Positions 31,530-41,911 of a stretch of DNA of 64,000 nucleotides are shown piece by piece. Location of the stretch: the NCBI RefSeq assembly GCF_020379485.1, contig NC_063435.1:1550001-1614000 (forward strand), written 5' to 3'. The stretch is from Brassica napus (lineage: Eukaryota > Streptophyta > Magnoliopsida > Brassicales > Brassicaceae). Numbering within the stretch: position 1 is the stretch's first letter; every line of letters starts with the position of its first letter. Below the pieces are notes generated by a model. That model was not told where the DNA came from. It worked only from the letters and a program-made list of their open reading frames with translations, and searched no databases. Position numbers and translations under genes: made by a program.

Positions 31530-32752
31530 GACTTCCGAAAAGTCTAGCGGAAGACTGATAAAAACTACGTCGTTTTTGAGCTGAATCTTTTTACTTCTAC
31601 TTGGGTCTGGACTTTGTTGAGTGAATGAGAGAGATCCTCCGAGTGACGTTTCTTCTGAGTGGTTGTTGGATTTTTTGTAGATTCTAGTAATCGTCAGGGG
31701 TAATATTGTCTTTTGGATATGAGATTAGATTTCGCTCGACTTTTCTACGTGACACGGAGGGAAAGCGGTCAAGGGAGTGCGGTTTCTTATAGTTGCGTTT
31801 TGGTAATGCTATTTCAAGAGGAAAACAAAAAAAAAGTAAACGTATCGTATCGTATGCATTAGTGGCGGATCAAGAAATAATGGTTGTCCGGAGCAGAACT
31901 ATAAGATACTGTAATATATTTATAATTTTGATTTCAACCGGAACATTATAAAAAATCAGTACAAAAATACACCAGTTTTAAAATTTTATGGTGGACAGTT
32001 ATCCTTTTTACCCATATTGTAGTTCTGCCACTAATATACATTGGAACTGGATCATATACCAGTGGCGGAACTACATCATGAGACCCAACAAAACAAACAT
32101 CAAATAATTGCCAAAATGTATCGTATGTATTATTAGAGCTGAATCGTTGAGCTGACATGTTCAAGACCGGTCCAAACATTGCCAACTCGTTTTTATGGGT
32201 ATAAGCCAACAAAGACAACAATGTTTATAGACAAATTTATGTTGAATAAACTATAATTAACTTAGTTACAATCTACTTTGATGTTATTTTGATTTAATCT
32301 GTTTAGACTAATTTAAACAGCTTAGATCAATTTAAACTATTTTAAATCGTATAAATCAGATTTTTAAAATATCGTTGGGTGCTTAAGTCCCACCTGAATC
32401 AATTTTTTGAAATTTTCTTATTACCCGTAAAATGAATCCTAATCAGCCGCTTATATGGATTATGCGTCACACACACTAGGCATGCTCTCCCCCCATAACA
32501 ATATGCAAATCAAGCGGAGAAATAATATCGTAAAAGTCAATTAAAACAAAAACTGGATTTAACAAAAGAAGGCTTAACCAGGCCCATCATCAGGCCATGG
32601 CATAATTTGAAACCCCCGCCTAACACATTTAGCGTCCGCGGTCACAACAAATCAGATACCCAAACACACCTCTTCACTCTCTTTCTCTCTCGCCGAGTGT
32701 TTACTTTTTCTCGGAAAAAATATCTTTTGTTGTCTCTCTCTCTCTCAGGAAA
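31530..32752. promoter_or_regulatory. Divergent promoter region between GMII and DEL2
   Basis: About 1.2 kb between two head-to-head start codons, so it serves both genes. It contains a CT-rich leader before DEL2 (about 32680-32746). Two stretches beginning AGTGGCGGA (31861 and 32063) look like hAT-type transposon ends. I found no perfect E2F site (TTTSGCGS) by eye. Confidence 0.5.
31861..32032. mobile_element. Possible small hAT-like element
   Basis: The ends AGTGGCGGATC and GTTCTGCCACT form an imperfect inverted repeat over 172 bp. A second AGTGGCGGAAC end lies 30 bp to the right (32063). No 8-bp target duplication is found, so the borders are tentative. Confidence 0.35.
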
Positions 32753-34867
32753 ATGGAATCTCTCGGTCGCCAGTCTTACAGCCGGAAGGAGAAATCTCTC
32801 GGGGTTCTAGTCTCCAAGTACTCTCTTTCTCTTAAGCACTTGCGATTCTCCAGATTCTTAGTTTGATTTATTTTTCAACTTGATTCAGTTTCTTGCGACT
32901 GTATAACCGAGACGATGTTGATCTGATCGGCCTCGATGATGCTGCCGGGAAACTAGGTAACTCCTCTTCCCCCTCACTAACTTTGTGTTTGCTTAAGCTC
33001 CTTAACTTTTGTTGAAATCTGAAATTGCAGGAGTTGAACGACGTCGCATATACGATGTTGTTAATATATTGGAGAGCATTGGGGTAAGATTTTGATGTTT
33101 GTTGGTGTCGTTGCTATCTGGTCGATTTTGAGCTGTAATTAGTTTTTTTTTTTTTTTTTTTGGTGTTGTTGTGTTTTACGCAGCTTGTAGCGAGAAGAGG
33201 GAAGAATCAGTACTCGTGGAGAGGCTTTGGACAAGTTCCTCCTGTTCTTAGTCTACTAAAAGTACTTAACCAATCATCTACATGCTTTTTTTTCTGCTCA
33301 CCTTCAGTGCTGAAGGGTTTTGGTTTTTGTCTCTATTGTTTACAGGAAGAAGGAATGCGAGAGAAGTTTGGGATCATCCCATGTGTGACTAACTCAGAGA
33401 TGGTTAGTTAATGTTTATATTCTCTTTACTGTTTAGAATCTTTTGGTTTTGTTACCTTAGAGGTTTCAAGCTCATTTGAATAGGTGTTGTATGACCAAGT
33501 AAGAGAGGAGCCTCTGAAGTTAAGTCCTGATGATCAAGAAAACTCGCCATCCCCAAAACTTGGTAATTGTCATATGCTTTTAACATCATTCGTTAATGAA
33601 AGGACTGAATATTTCTCTACGCATTTTCAGCTGAAAATTTGCATTTCATGTACTATTTGAATCTAGAATCTGATAAGAATGAAAACAAGACCTTGGTAAA
33701 TGATAAGAATGCTCTATTCAATAAAGTCTTACAGGATAAGGTTCGTGTTGGTGCTAACAGCTGGAAGCTAACATTTTTTGGTTTTATTTTCAGACAGCAA
33801 GAAGGAGAAATCTCTTTGGGTTCTTGCACAGAACTTTGTGAAGCTTTTTCTGTGCTCTGATGTAAGTGAATAATTGATATTACATCTCTGTAAACAGGCT
33901 TGAGCAGTTTCCAATTAATTGACACTTGTCTTGTTGCTTTGGTCACGTCAGGATGATCTGATAACACTTGATGGCGCTACAAAAGCATTGTTGAATGTGT
34001 CTCAGGACCCCATGAATATGAGAAGTAACACTAACTCATTCCTTTTTTAAATCTTTTCTAATCTCGAATTATCAGATACAGAAGCAATAACACAAACCCC
34101 ATTTCTGTAAACTCTCTGCAGCTAAAGTTAGACGTCTTTACGACATTGCAAATGTGTTTTCCTCAATGAATCTAATCGAGAAGGTACATTACTATATGAT
34201 CTTGTTCTAATACAATATGCTGAATATTGTATATTCATCTCTCATTATCTTGTTTTTGTATTCGTTTTCATACAGACTCATATCCCAGAGACTAAGAAAC
34301 CGGCATATAGGTGGTTGGGAGCCAAAGCCATAGCCATAGCAGAAGCCAGATTCCTTGCTGCTCCTGCAAGCCTATGCGATCGCATTGAGCCTAGAAAGCG
34401 AGCATTCGGGACCGAGATCACAAACTTCACCACAAAGAGAGCCAAAACTGATTGTTCTAAAGACCGCAAGCATTACGAAAGTCAAAACACATGCAGTGTA
34501 ATCAAGCAAGAACAATGTGATTCCAAAACAGCCGTGAAGAGACCATTACCTCCCGCAGATACTTCTAAGAAGACCAACGCAGGAAAAAGCAATAACCAGA
34601 GTATCGATGTTCTTGAGAACCTTTCTTCTGCACACACACTACAATATTGCAATCATGGTAAGAAAAAAAAAACTCTCTTCTTCTCCATTTGTACTTATAG
34701 TTTTGGTTCCTATGAGATTCTTGAGTTTGTGCCTTGTGCGTATACGTCTTCCTTGCATTTTGTCAACTTACAAGTCAAAGTTTATTTCATGAACAGAGTT
34801 AACTGGTCTTCTCGGGCACTACACAGAGACATGGAGGACATGGCATGCAGAGTTTGGTCGGAAATGA
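32753..34867 (+). CDS. DEL2: Atypical E2F transcription factor DEL2/E2Fd
   Basis: An E2F lacking the DP-dimerisation and RB-binding regions. It carries two winged-helix DNA-binding domains that let it bind E2F sites as a monomer and modulate cell-cycle genes. Eleven exons, 351 aa: 32753-32817, 32889-32956, 33031-33083, 33184-33261, 33346-33402, 33484-33562, 33794-33861, 33952-34024, 34122-34183, 34276-34657, 34797-34867. Both domains show the recognition motif: ERRRIYDVVNILESIGLV in exon 3 and VRRLYDIANVFSSMNLIEK in exon 9. Each domain starts with a similar block (KEKSLGVLVSNFLRLY and KEKSLWVLAQNFVKLF), evidence of internal duplication. Summed exons keep frame. The last exon is short and its reading depends on the donor at 34658. 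Synteny fits At5g14960; the close relatives DEL1 and DEL3 lie elsewhere. Confidence 0.92.
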
Positions 34868-35453
34868 CTTCACCAGGTAGATACTACAATTATCCGATGG
34901 GTGCCAAAAATGCTGATGTTTTTAGCTTACAACAGAGAAAACATTTACTCGCAGATCAGCAGAGCCTTATCTTGTGATACTTTGTAGAAGAAGACAGAAG
35001 TTAAAACAATTTAAAAGTTTTGTAGCGTTTCTTATCGTTCCAAATCGATACCAATAGTACCCGTTTAATATGACTGCTCAAATCCAAAACGATTTCAAGT
35101 TTGCATCAATTAAAAAACATTTGTAAGCTGAAGCATAATTTGAAAATATAAACTTAAATCGATTATTTATACTGTAGGTTTTGTCTTTTTGGTATGGTTC
35201 GATTTTTATTATAGTTAATATAATTTTTTCTGAGGTTTAAGTGATTAGTGGGCTCACATAAATAAACGAACGAAGGAAGAATTTTCATGGAACAAAAAAT
35301 AAATAAATCATAATTATCAAAATAAATAAAATCTCTATCAGAATATTTAAGTAAACAATTAAAAACAAAAAGATTCTTCCATAGCCAACGCACATCACGC
35401 AGCCACACACACATCGGAGAGAGAGAGAGAGAGAGCTCGAGACGCTAAACTTA
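34868..35453. other. Intergenic spacer with a GA microsatellite
   Basis: DEL2 3' UTR, then the promoter of the DUF760-like gene. A (GA)n run at about 35416-35434 lies 20 bp upstream of the ATG, in the probable 5' UTR. Nothing else is recognised. Confidence 0.5.
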
Positions 35454-37157
35454 ATGGCGGCCACGTCAGCTCGAGCCTTCATACTCTCTCGCGTAACGGA
35501 CCTTTCACGGAAGAAGCTCATCCTCCACCAACCGCCACCGTCGTCTCCTCGCCGGTTTCCTAACCGCGCGGTGTCTTCCGCCGTCATCAGCTGTCTCAGC
35601 GGAGGCGGAGTCTCCTCCGACGATTCGTACGTATCCACTCGACGGTCGAAGCTTGACCGAGGCTTCGCTGTGATCGCGAATCTGGTGAACCGGATCCAGC
35701 CGCTTGATACGTCTGTTATCTCCAAAAGCTTATCCGATTCGGCTAAGGATTCGATGAAGGAGACGATTTCGTCTATGCTTGGACTCCTTCCTTCCGATCA
35801 GTTCTCAGTTTCCGTTACCATCTCGGAGCAGCCTTTGTATCGCCTCCTTATCTCTTCCATCATCACAGGGTAAATCATCCGGACTAATCTTCCGATGAAA
35901 CGGCAAATCAATCATAAACGAAATGATTTTTCTAAAACAATCAGTTTAGGCAGCTCCAGCTCTAATCATAATTACCGTCTAGCGATTTCTTGAACATTGA
36001 TCCGGACTTTGATCTCTCTGCTATGAATTTTCCAAAATAATCAGTATAGGCAGCTCCAGCTCTAATCATAATTACCGTCTAGCGATTCTTTGAATATTGA
36101 TCTGGACTTTGATCTCTCTACTATGAATTTTCTAAAACAATTAGTCTAGGCAGCTCCGGGTCTAATCCTAATTACCGCCTAGCGATTTCTTGAACATTGA
36201 TCTGGACTTTACTGTGAATTTAGCGGTTTGTTTCATTTGTTTTGGTGTTTTCCGCGTTGTGGTTTTAGGTATACGTTGTGGAATGCGGAGTATCGTGTAT
36301 CACTGACGAGGAACTACGATATACTGACTGATCCTAGAAAGGAGGATGATCAATCTTCGAAAGACGATGTGAGATTTGGATCAGAGAAGGGAGTGAGCGA
36401 GGGTTTAGGGGATTGTGCTGAGGAGTTAGAGAGAATGAGTCCTCCTCAGGTGTTCGGAGACTTATCACCTGAAGCGTTGAGTTATATTCAAGAGTTGCAA
36501 TCTGAGTTAACTAGCATCAAAGAGGTAATACTCAAAACGTCGTGTGTAACTCACTGTGAAGCTCTTTGTTCATGTGTGCATTCTCAGTATCATTGCCTAT
36601 ATATATGCTTGTTTTATTCCAGGAGCTAGATCTGCAAAAGAAGAAAGCTTTACAGATAGAATGCGAGAAAGGGAGCAAGAATGATTTGTTGGAGTATCTG
36701 CGTTCTTTAGATTCCGAGATGGTACGAAACGTTTTATATTTCCTTTTGATTTCTTATTCTCAGTCTGCTGACGAGAACCGGATTTACAGGTGGCTGAGTT
36801 ATCTCAACTATCTTCACCAGAAGTTGAAGAGATCGTGAGCCAGCTTGTCCAAAACGTAATGGAGAGGATCTTCGAGGACCAGAATACTTCAGCTTTGATG
36901 CAGGGTTCAGTCATAAGGACTACTACAGAAGGTGGTGGTGGTGATGGAGCTGGTAGAACAGTAGACGCTTCCAGGGATTACCTCGCAAAGCTCCTTTTCT
37001 GGTAACTCTTTATTGAATCTTTATCCACGAATAATCGTAACAGAGCTTGTTAGTCTCATTGATGATTCGTTTCATTTTCAGGTGCATGCTGTTGGGACAT
37101 CATTTAAGAGGTCTGGAGAATAGATTACATCTTAGCTGTGTTGTTGGGTTGCTGTAA
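35454..37157 (+). CDS. DUF760-like, probably plastid-targeted protein
   Basis: Five exons give 352 aa: 35454-35869, 36269-36524, 36623-36721, 36790-37001, 37082-37157. The N-terminal 45 residues are Ser/Arg-rich with few acids, like a transit peptide. The body contains SMLGLLPSDQFSVSVTISEQPLYRLLISSIITGYTLWNAEYR, which I associate with the plant DUF760 family of unknown function; a short coiled-coil-prone stretch follows (ELQSELTSIKEELDLQKKKALQIECEK). The last exon encodes a hydrophobic end. All borders are GT-AG and the frame is intact. Position matches At5g14970. Biochemical role is unknown. Intron 1 consists mostly of a three-copy tandem repeat. Confidence 0.8.
35921..36220 (+). repeat. Three tandem 100-bp repeats in intron 1 of the DUF760-like gene
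   Basis: Three diverged copies of a 100-bp unit containing CAGCTCC(A/G)G(C/G)TCTAATC and AATTACCG(T/C)CTAGCGATT. The anchor CAGCTCC falls at 35951, 36051 and 36151, exactly 100 bp apart. The third copy is the most diverged and is shortened at its end. It fills most of the 399-bp intron without touching the splice sites. Confidence 0.9.
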
Positions 37158-38055
37158 AATCAAAAAGGAGACAAAAGGAAAACATCAATGTATATTCTTC
37201 TCCTCCATTTTGATTTCTTTAATCTAATAAGCTTTAAGTTATTAATCAATCAATCAATCAATGCCCCTGCAATTTTTTTCCATCTTTGAGTTATTCAAGT
37301 TAGGTTTAAACGTCAGATAGTGTTAAGCTAAACAAAGTTTATGAACATAGTACATAAGGATCACTAGAAGTAGAAATTCGTTAACAGAGTAGTTTTTGCT
37401 TTCATTGGGATTTGGGAACTTAGACCTGTTGGAGGTATATGGTTATGCAATGCATCTTCATTTTTGTGTTCAAGTATAATGTGTCTTCAATTGGAACATA
37501 CTGCTATATGTGTATCATTTTTTATAATTTTATTCATTAATCTATTTTTATCAAATTGACCATGTTGAGGAAGTAGGTGGTCAAGTAATTTAGTCGAATA
37601 TCTCACGTGTACTCACTTCACCAACCTCATCATATGATAATTAGTGTGTTCAAATGTCTTTTTCTTTTACGCACTTCGCATAAGAATAGTAATTAACCAA
37701 ATATACATTTAATTTCATATGGATCTGTGTGATACGTGTTTAGTTTAAATTTGATGTTTTTTCTGCAAATCCGTCTTAAATTTGAAGTGCCTTCATTAGT
37801 TTTGGTTTTGATTTCTTGGATTTTTTTTTGTTTACTCATGAATGGCTGTGAGGAATAAATAAATTAGGTAGAAGAAGAACTTTACAACAGAAAACAGAAA
37901 GAGCAGAGTTTCTCATGGACACGAACACAACCGAAAAAGCAGCAGTAGTTAGTAACTTAGTATGTCACACAAGAAGCATTGGTCTCTTCTTCTGTTTTAG
38001 CATTTCACCACTTCAAATAAACGAATTATAAACCCAACTCACTGGTACTAAAAAC
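37158..38055. other. Intergenic region
   Basis: AT-rich. A (TCAA)4 run near 37244-37260 lies in the 3' UTR of the DUF760-like gene, and the hydrolase promoter is at the right end. No other feature is seen. Confidence 0.5.
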
Positions 38056-39042
38056 ATGGGACTCCACCCTGTCTCCGAGGCCAACGCTTCAAGCCCCTTC
38101 GGCTCTCTCTCCGCCGCCGAATTCTACTCCCTCCATTCCGTCGCCCACTCCTCCGCCTACATCACCAACCCAACCGGTCTCAAACTCTTCACCCAATGGT
38201 GGACCCCTCTCCACCGTCCACCACTCGGCCTCATCGCCGTCGTCCACGGCTTCACCGGCGAGTCCAGCTGGTTCCTCCAACTAACCTCCGTCCTCTTCGC
38301 CAAGTCAGGGTTCCTCACTTGCGCCATCGACCACCAAGGCCACGGCTTCTCCGACGGGCTAACCGCTCACATCCCCAACATCAACCTCATCGTCGACGAC
38401 TGCATCTCCTTCTTCGACGACTTCCGTAGCCGTCACGCTTCCTCCTCCTCCCTACCTTCCTTCCTCTACTCCGAGTCCCTCGGCGGCGCGATAGCTCTCT
38501 ACATCACCCTCCGCCAGAAATCAAAATGGAACGGTCTCATCCTCAGCGGCGCCATGTGCTCCATCAGCCACAAGTTCAAGCCCCCGTGGCCGTTACAACA
38601 CCTCTTAACCCTCGCCGCTACTCTCATCCCCACATGGCGCGTCGTACCAACTCGCGGCACCATCGCCGGAGTCTCTTTCAAGGAGCCCTGGAAACGGAAG
38701 CTAGCCTTTGCTAACCCTAACAGAACAGTCGGTAAACCACGCGCCGCAACGGCCTACGAGCTAGTAAGAGTCTGCGAGGATCTTCAAAGCAGGTTCGAAG
38801 AAGTAGAAGTTCCCTTGATGATAGTACACGGTGGAGACGACGTCGTTTGCGATCCTTCCTCGGTCGAGGAGCTTTACATGAGATGTAAGAGCAGAGACAA
38901 GACGATAAAGATCTATCCAGGGATGTGGCATCAGCTGATTGGTGAGTCTGAGGAGAACGTCGACTTTGTGTTCGGTGATGTTTTGGAATGGATCAAGAAC
39001 CGATCTCAAAACGACGCCGTTAGCAATGGTAGCAAAGCGTAA
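38056..39042 (+). CDS. Alpha/beta hydrolase, monoacylglycerol lipase-like
   Basis: A single-exon serine hydrolase of 328 aa in the MAGL/caffeoylshikimate-esterase-like family, which cleaves monoacylglycerols or related esters. The oxyanion-side HGFTGES is at 64-70 and DHQGHGFSDG at 92-101. The nucleophile elbow is S139-E-S141-L-G143, where the usual first Gly of GxSxG is Ser. The acid is likely D266 (HGGDDVVCD) and the base H292 (GMWHQLIGE), so the triad looks complete. It has no signal peptide or membrane span. Coding GC is much higher than in the flanks, especially in the first half. Synteny fits At5g14980. The family is secure, the substrate is not. Confidence 0.9.
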   Translation: MGLHPVSEANASSPFGSLSAAEFYSLHSVAHSSAYITNPTGLKLFTQWWTPLHRPPLGLIAVVHGFTGESSWFLQLTSVLFAKSGFLTCAIDHQGHGFSDGLTAHIPNINLIVDDCISFFDDFRSRHASSSSLPSFLYSESLGGAIALYITLRQKSKWNGLILSGAMCSISHKFKPPWPLQHLLTLAATLIPTWRVVPTRGTIAGVSFKEPWKRKLAFANPNRTVGKPRAATAYELVRVCEDLQSRFEEVEVPLMIVHGGDDVVCDPSSVEELYMRCKSRDKTIKIYPGMWHQLIGESEENVDFVFGDVLEWIKNRSQNDAVSNGSKA

Positions 39043-39215
39043 AAAAACGATTTAGCTTTCATATATAAATAAAACGCTCCGAGAATGTTGTATTCAAAGA
39101 TCCTCAAGAATAGGTCAAACTATGTTCCGTGACTCTCAAGAAACATTGGTAACAATAGAAAAAATTGAGAAAGTAAATAATTTCAATCTCTTTAGGAGAA
39201 GCCATTGAATTAAAA

Positions 39216-41911
39216 ATGAAAGATATAATGAAGGAAGTGGAAGGGAAAGTAAAATTTTCAATGGCGGATTCGACGATGATGTTACTTGTACAACAAGCAA
39301 TGGACAAAGCACACGAAAAGATCAAAACAAAACACGGTCTCCTCCTCCGCCTCAATGCTATATCCCTCTTCTACGAGCTTGCCGTCTTACAGCTCCAGAG
39401 CTGTCTTAATTTCGTGCAACAAGAGACCGATAACCTCGAGAGCAACCACGAGGAAGTTGTTCGCGATCTGAGGAAAATCAAAGACAGGCTTCACCACCGG
39501 CTCTTAGAGACGGAGCTAGCTATTCTCGAGAAAGACAGAGAGCTTTTGGAGAGGTCAGAGAACGAAGCGAGCTTGAGAAACGTTTTGGAGAGTAAAGAGA
39601 CAGAGCTTGTTCATTTGCAAGATCTTGAGAGGAAGAGAAGTAGTTGTAATGAGATCGGTGAGGAGTTTTCTGAGCTGAAGAGCTCTGTTGATCATCAGGT
39701 GATGAATCTTAGACAAAAGATTGAGACGGAGTACGATGGTTTGGGGAAAGAAGCTGATGATCCTTCAGGTGTTGATATAGATGTTTTGAAAGGGACAATG
39801 GATCTTGCTTTTAACAAGATGCATCACGCGATATTCTTGTCTGAACTGGGACCCATTGAGCAGAGTTGGAGATGGTCTGTAGAGAGGGAGACAATGGGGT
39901 TACTGATAAAAGGTTTCATGAGTGGTTTAGAGGAGGAGAAGAAGAGGGTTATGATGGTTGTGAGAGATTATGAGTTAGGTTTTAAAGATAGGGTTTGTTT
40001 GATACGTAGAGAGGTGGAATGTTTAGAGTCTCAGATTATTATTCAAAGATCATCATCATCTCCTAGAGCAATAACAACATCATCATCTTCAGTAGATTGT
40101 GAAGTTGTTAATGATGATAAAGAAGAAGAGGGTGAGGGAGAAGAAGATTCAAGTAACTATCCTGTTTCTAAGTTGATAAAGAGTCATGAATCAATCATAA
40201 GGAGGAAGAGTGAAGAGCTTGTTTCTCCTAAGATTGAGTCTATTAAACGGCAGAGGAGCTGCAACAGCTCTAGCTCGAAGAGAGCTGTTGATGATATTGT
40301 TTCTGGTCTTGATAGCTTGGTGTGTCTTAACACTAAGATGTTTGAATATTTTTGTTATGATGAGGATGATGATAGGTGTGATGAGCATGAAGTAGTAATG
40401 GATGATGGTTTGGATGATGTTTGGAAGAAGGTGCAGAAACATAGGGCAGTGTTGTCTGGAAATGAGGTAGAGGAGAAAGAAGATGTGGAGATGAAGTTAA
40501 TGATCTTGGAAGATACTTACTTGACTCTACTCAGAGGTTTGTTAACAGATAATAAAAGGTTGCTTGTGGAACAAGAAAAGATGGCATGCTTGGATAAATC
40601 TCTAGTCTTTGATGGTTATGAGAGTCTTTGTGAAGATGAAGTGTTCAGACAAGAAGTGAATTTGATTATTGTAAGAGAGTTTCTAAGAGAAATGTCAGAG
40701 ACTGTAGAGAATCATGAAAGGGTTAAAGCAGACAATAGAAGGTTGTTTGAGGAACAAGGAAAGTGGGCATGCTTGGATACATCTCCAGTCTTTAATGATC
40801 TTGAGATTCTTCGTGAAGATGAAGAATGCAGACAAGAAGTGGACTGGATTATTGTAAGAGAGTTGCTGAGAGAATTTTCAGAGACTGTAGAGAATCATGA
40901 AAGGACTGAAGCAGACAATAAAAGGTTGTTTGAGGAACAAGTAAAGAGGGCATGCTTGGATAGATCTATAGTGTCTGATGATTTTGAAATTCTTCGTGAA
41001 GGTGAAGAGTTCAGACAAGAAGTGGATTCGATTACTGTAACAGAGTTGCTAAGAGAAGTTTCAGAGACTGTTGATAATCAAGAAAGGATACAAGCAAACA
41101 ATAAAAGGTTGCTTGAGAAAGAAGGAAAGATGGCATGCTTGGATACATCTTTAGCCTTTGATGATTTTGAGATTCTTTGTGAAGATGGAGTGTTTAGACA
41201 AGAAGTGGATTGGATTGTTGTAAGAGAATTGCTAAGAGAAGTTTCAGAGACTGTAGAGAATCTTGAAAGAATTGAAGCAGAAAATAAAAGGTTGCTTGAG
41301 GAACAGGGAAAGAGAGCATGCATGGAGATATTTTTAGTTTTTGATGATTTTAACTTCAAGATTCAAGAAAGGTTGAAGATGGCAACTTTAGGGTTACAAA
41401 ACTTGGGGAAAAATATTGATTCAACGATGGATTATATGGCAGAGTTAAGACGAAAAGAATCTGTTTATAAAACAGCTTTTGTTCTTAGATGTGAAAATCT
41501 CATAAAGGCAGAAACTGAGGTAAAACAGCAGTTTGCTATTTTATTCCTTATTATGCGAATTGTTATGAACTGTTTTAATTTGATCTTAAAAACTACAAAA
41601 CAAAAACAAATATCAGGTTGATCTTCTGGGGGATCAAGTGGATTCTCTTGTGAAGCTTCTGCAGAAAACACTTTGGACATTTCATCAACATCCATTGCTT
41701 CTCTGCAATCACTCAGATGTAAGTTAACCTTAAATAAGTAGATTGTTTCACTTTGTAGAATCCCTAAAAAAAAAAAAAAGTAGATTGTTTCACAAGTAGT
41801 CTATCTGCAGAAAAATCTGTAATTTCTTTTGCTTTTTTTTCTTTCTTCCAGATATCAGAAATCTGTAAGATGATCAAGGAAGTGTTATGCGAGGATTATA
41901 AAGCAAACTAA
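39216..41911 (+). CDS. WPP-domain-associated / myosin-like coiled-coil protein
   Basis: Three exons: 39216-41519, 41617-41718, 41852-41911, total 821 aa. Long coiled-coil stretches (LESNHEEVVRDLRKIKDRLHHRLLETELAILEKDRELLERSE) and the overall pattern resemble plant WPP-domain-associated proteins of the nuclear envelope and Golgi region; the likely Arabidopsis counterpart is At5g14990. An acidic, Ser-rich linker sits at about residues 285-320. Residues 448-708 are a tandem array of 61-residue repeats, listed separately. In-frame alternative starts occur at 39228 and 39258; the first ATG is used. The role is probably structural or scaffolding; no enzyme motif is present. Confidence 0.82.
40557..41340 (+). 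repeat. Tandem 183-bp (61-codon) coding repeats
   Basis: Units beginning (K/R)RL(L/F) start every 183 bp (codons at 40557, 40740, 40923, 41106, 41289), giving four full copies and a partial fifth. Conserved residues include ACLD near position 12, FRQEVD near 36, RELLRE near 45 and SETVENxER near 52. There is no length variation between units, so each change of copy number would keep the frame. Confidence 0.93.
41736..41793 (+). repeat. Micro-retroinsertion scar in intron 2 of the coiled-coil gene
   Basis: A perfect 16-bp repeat AAGTAGATTGTTTCAC lies at 41736-41751 and 41778-41793. The insert is 26 bp: TTTGTAGAATCCCT followed by a run of A. This is the clearest of the scars in this window. 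Confidence 0.68.

Noticed and set aside
35941..36220. Could the intron tandem repeats be a CRISPR-like array?
   Set aside because: Units are directly adjacent 100-bp copies without unique spacers, in a plant intron; it is an ordinary tandem repeat.
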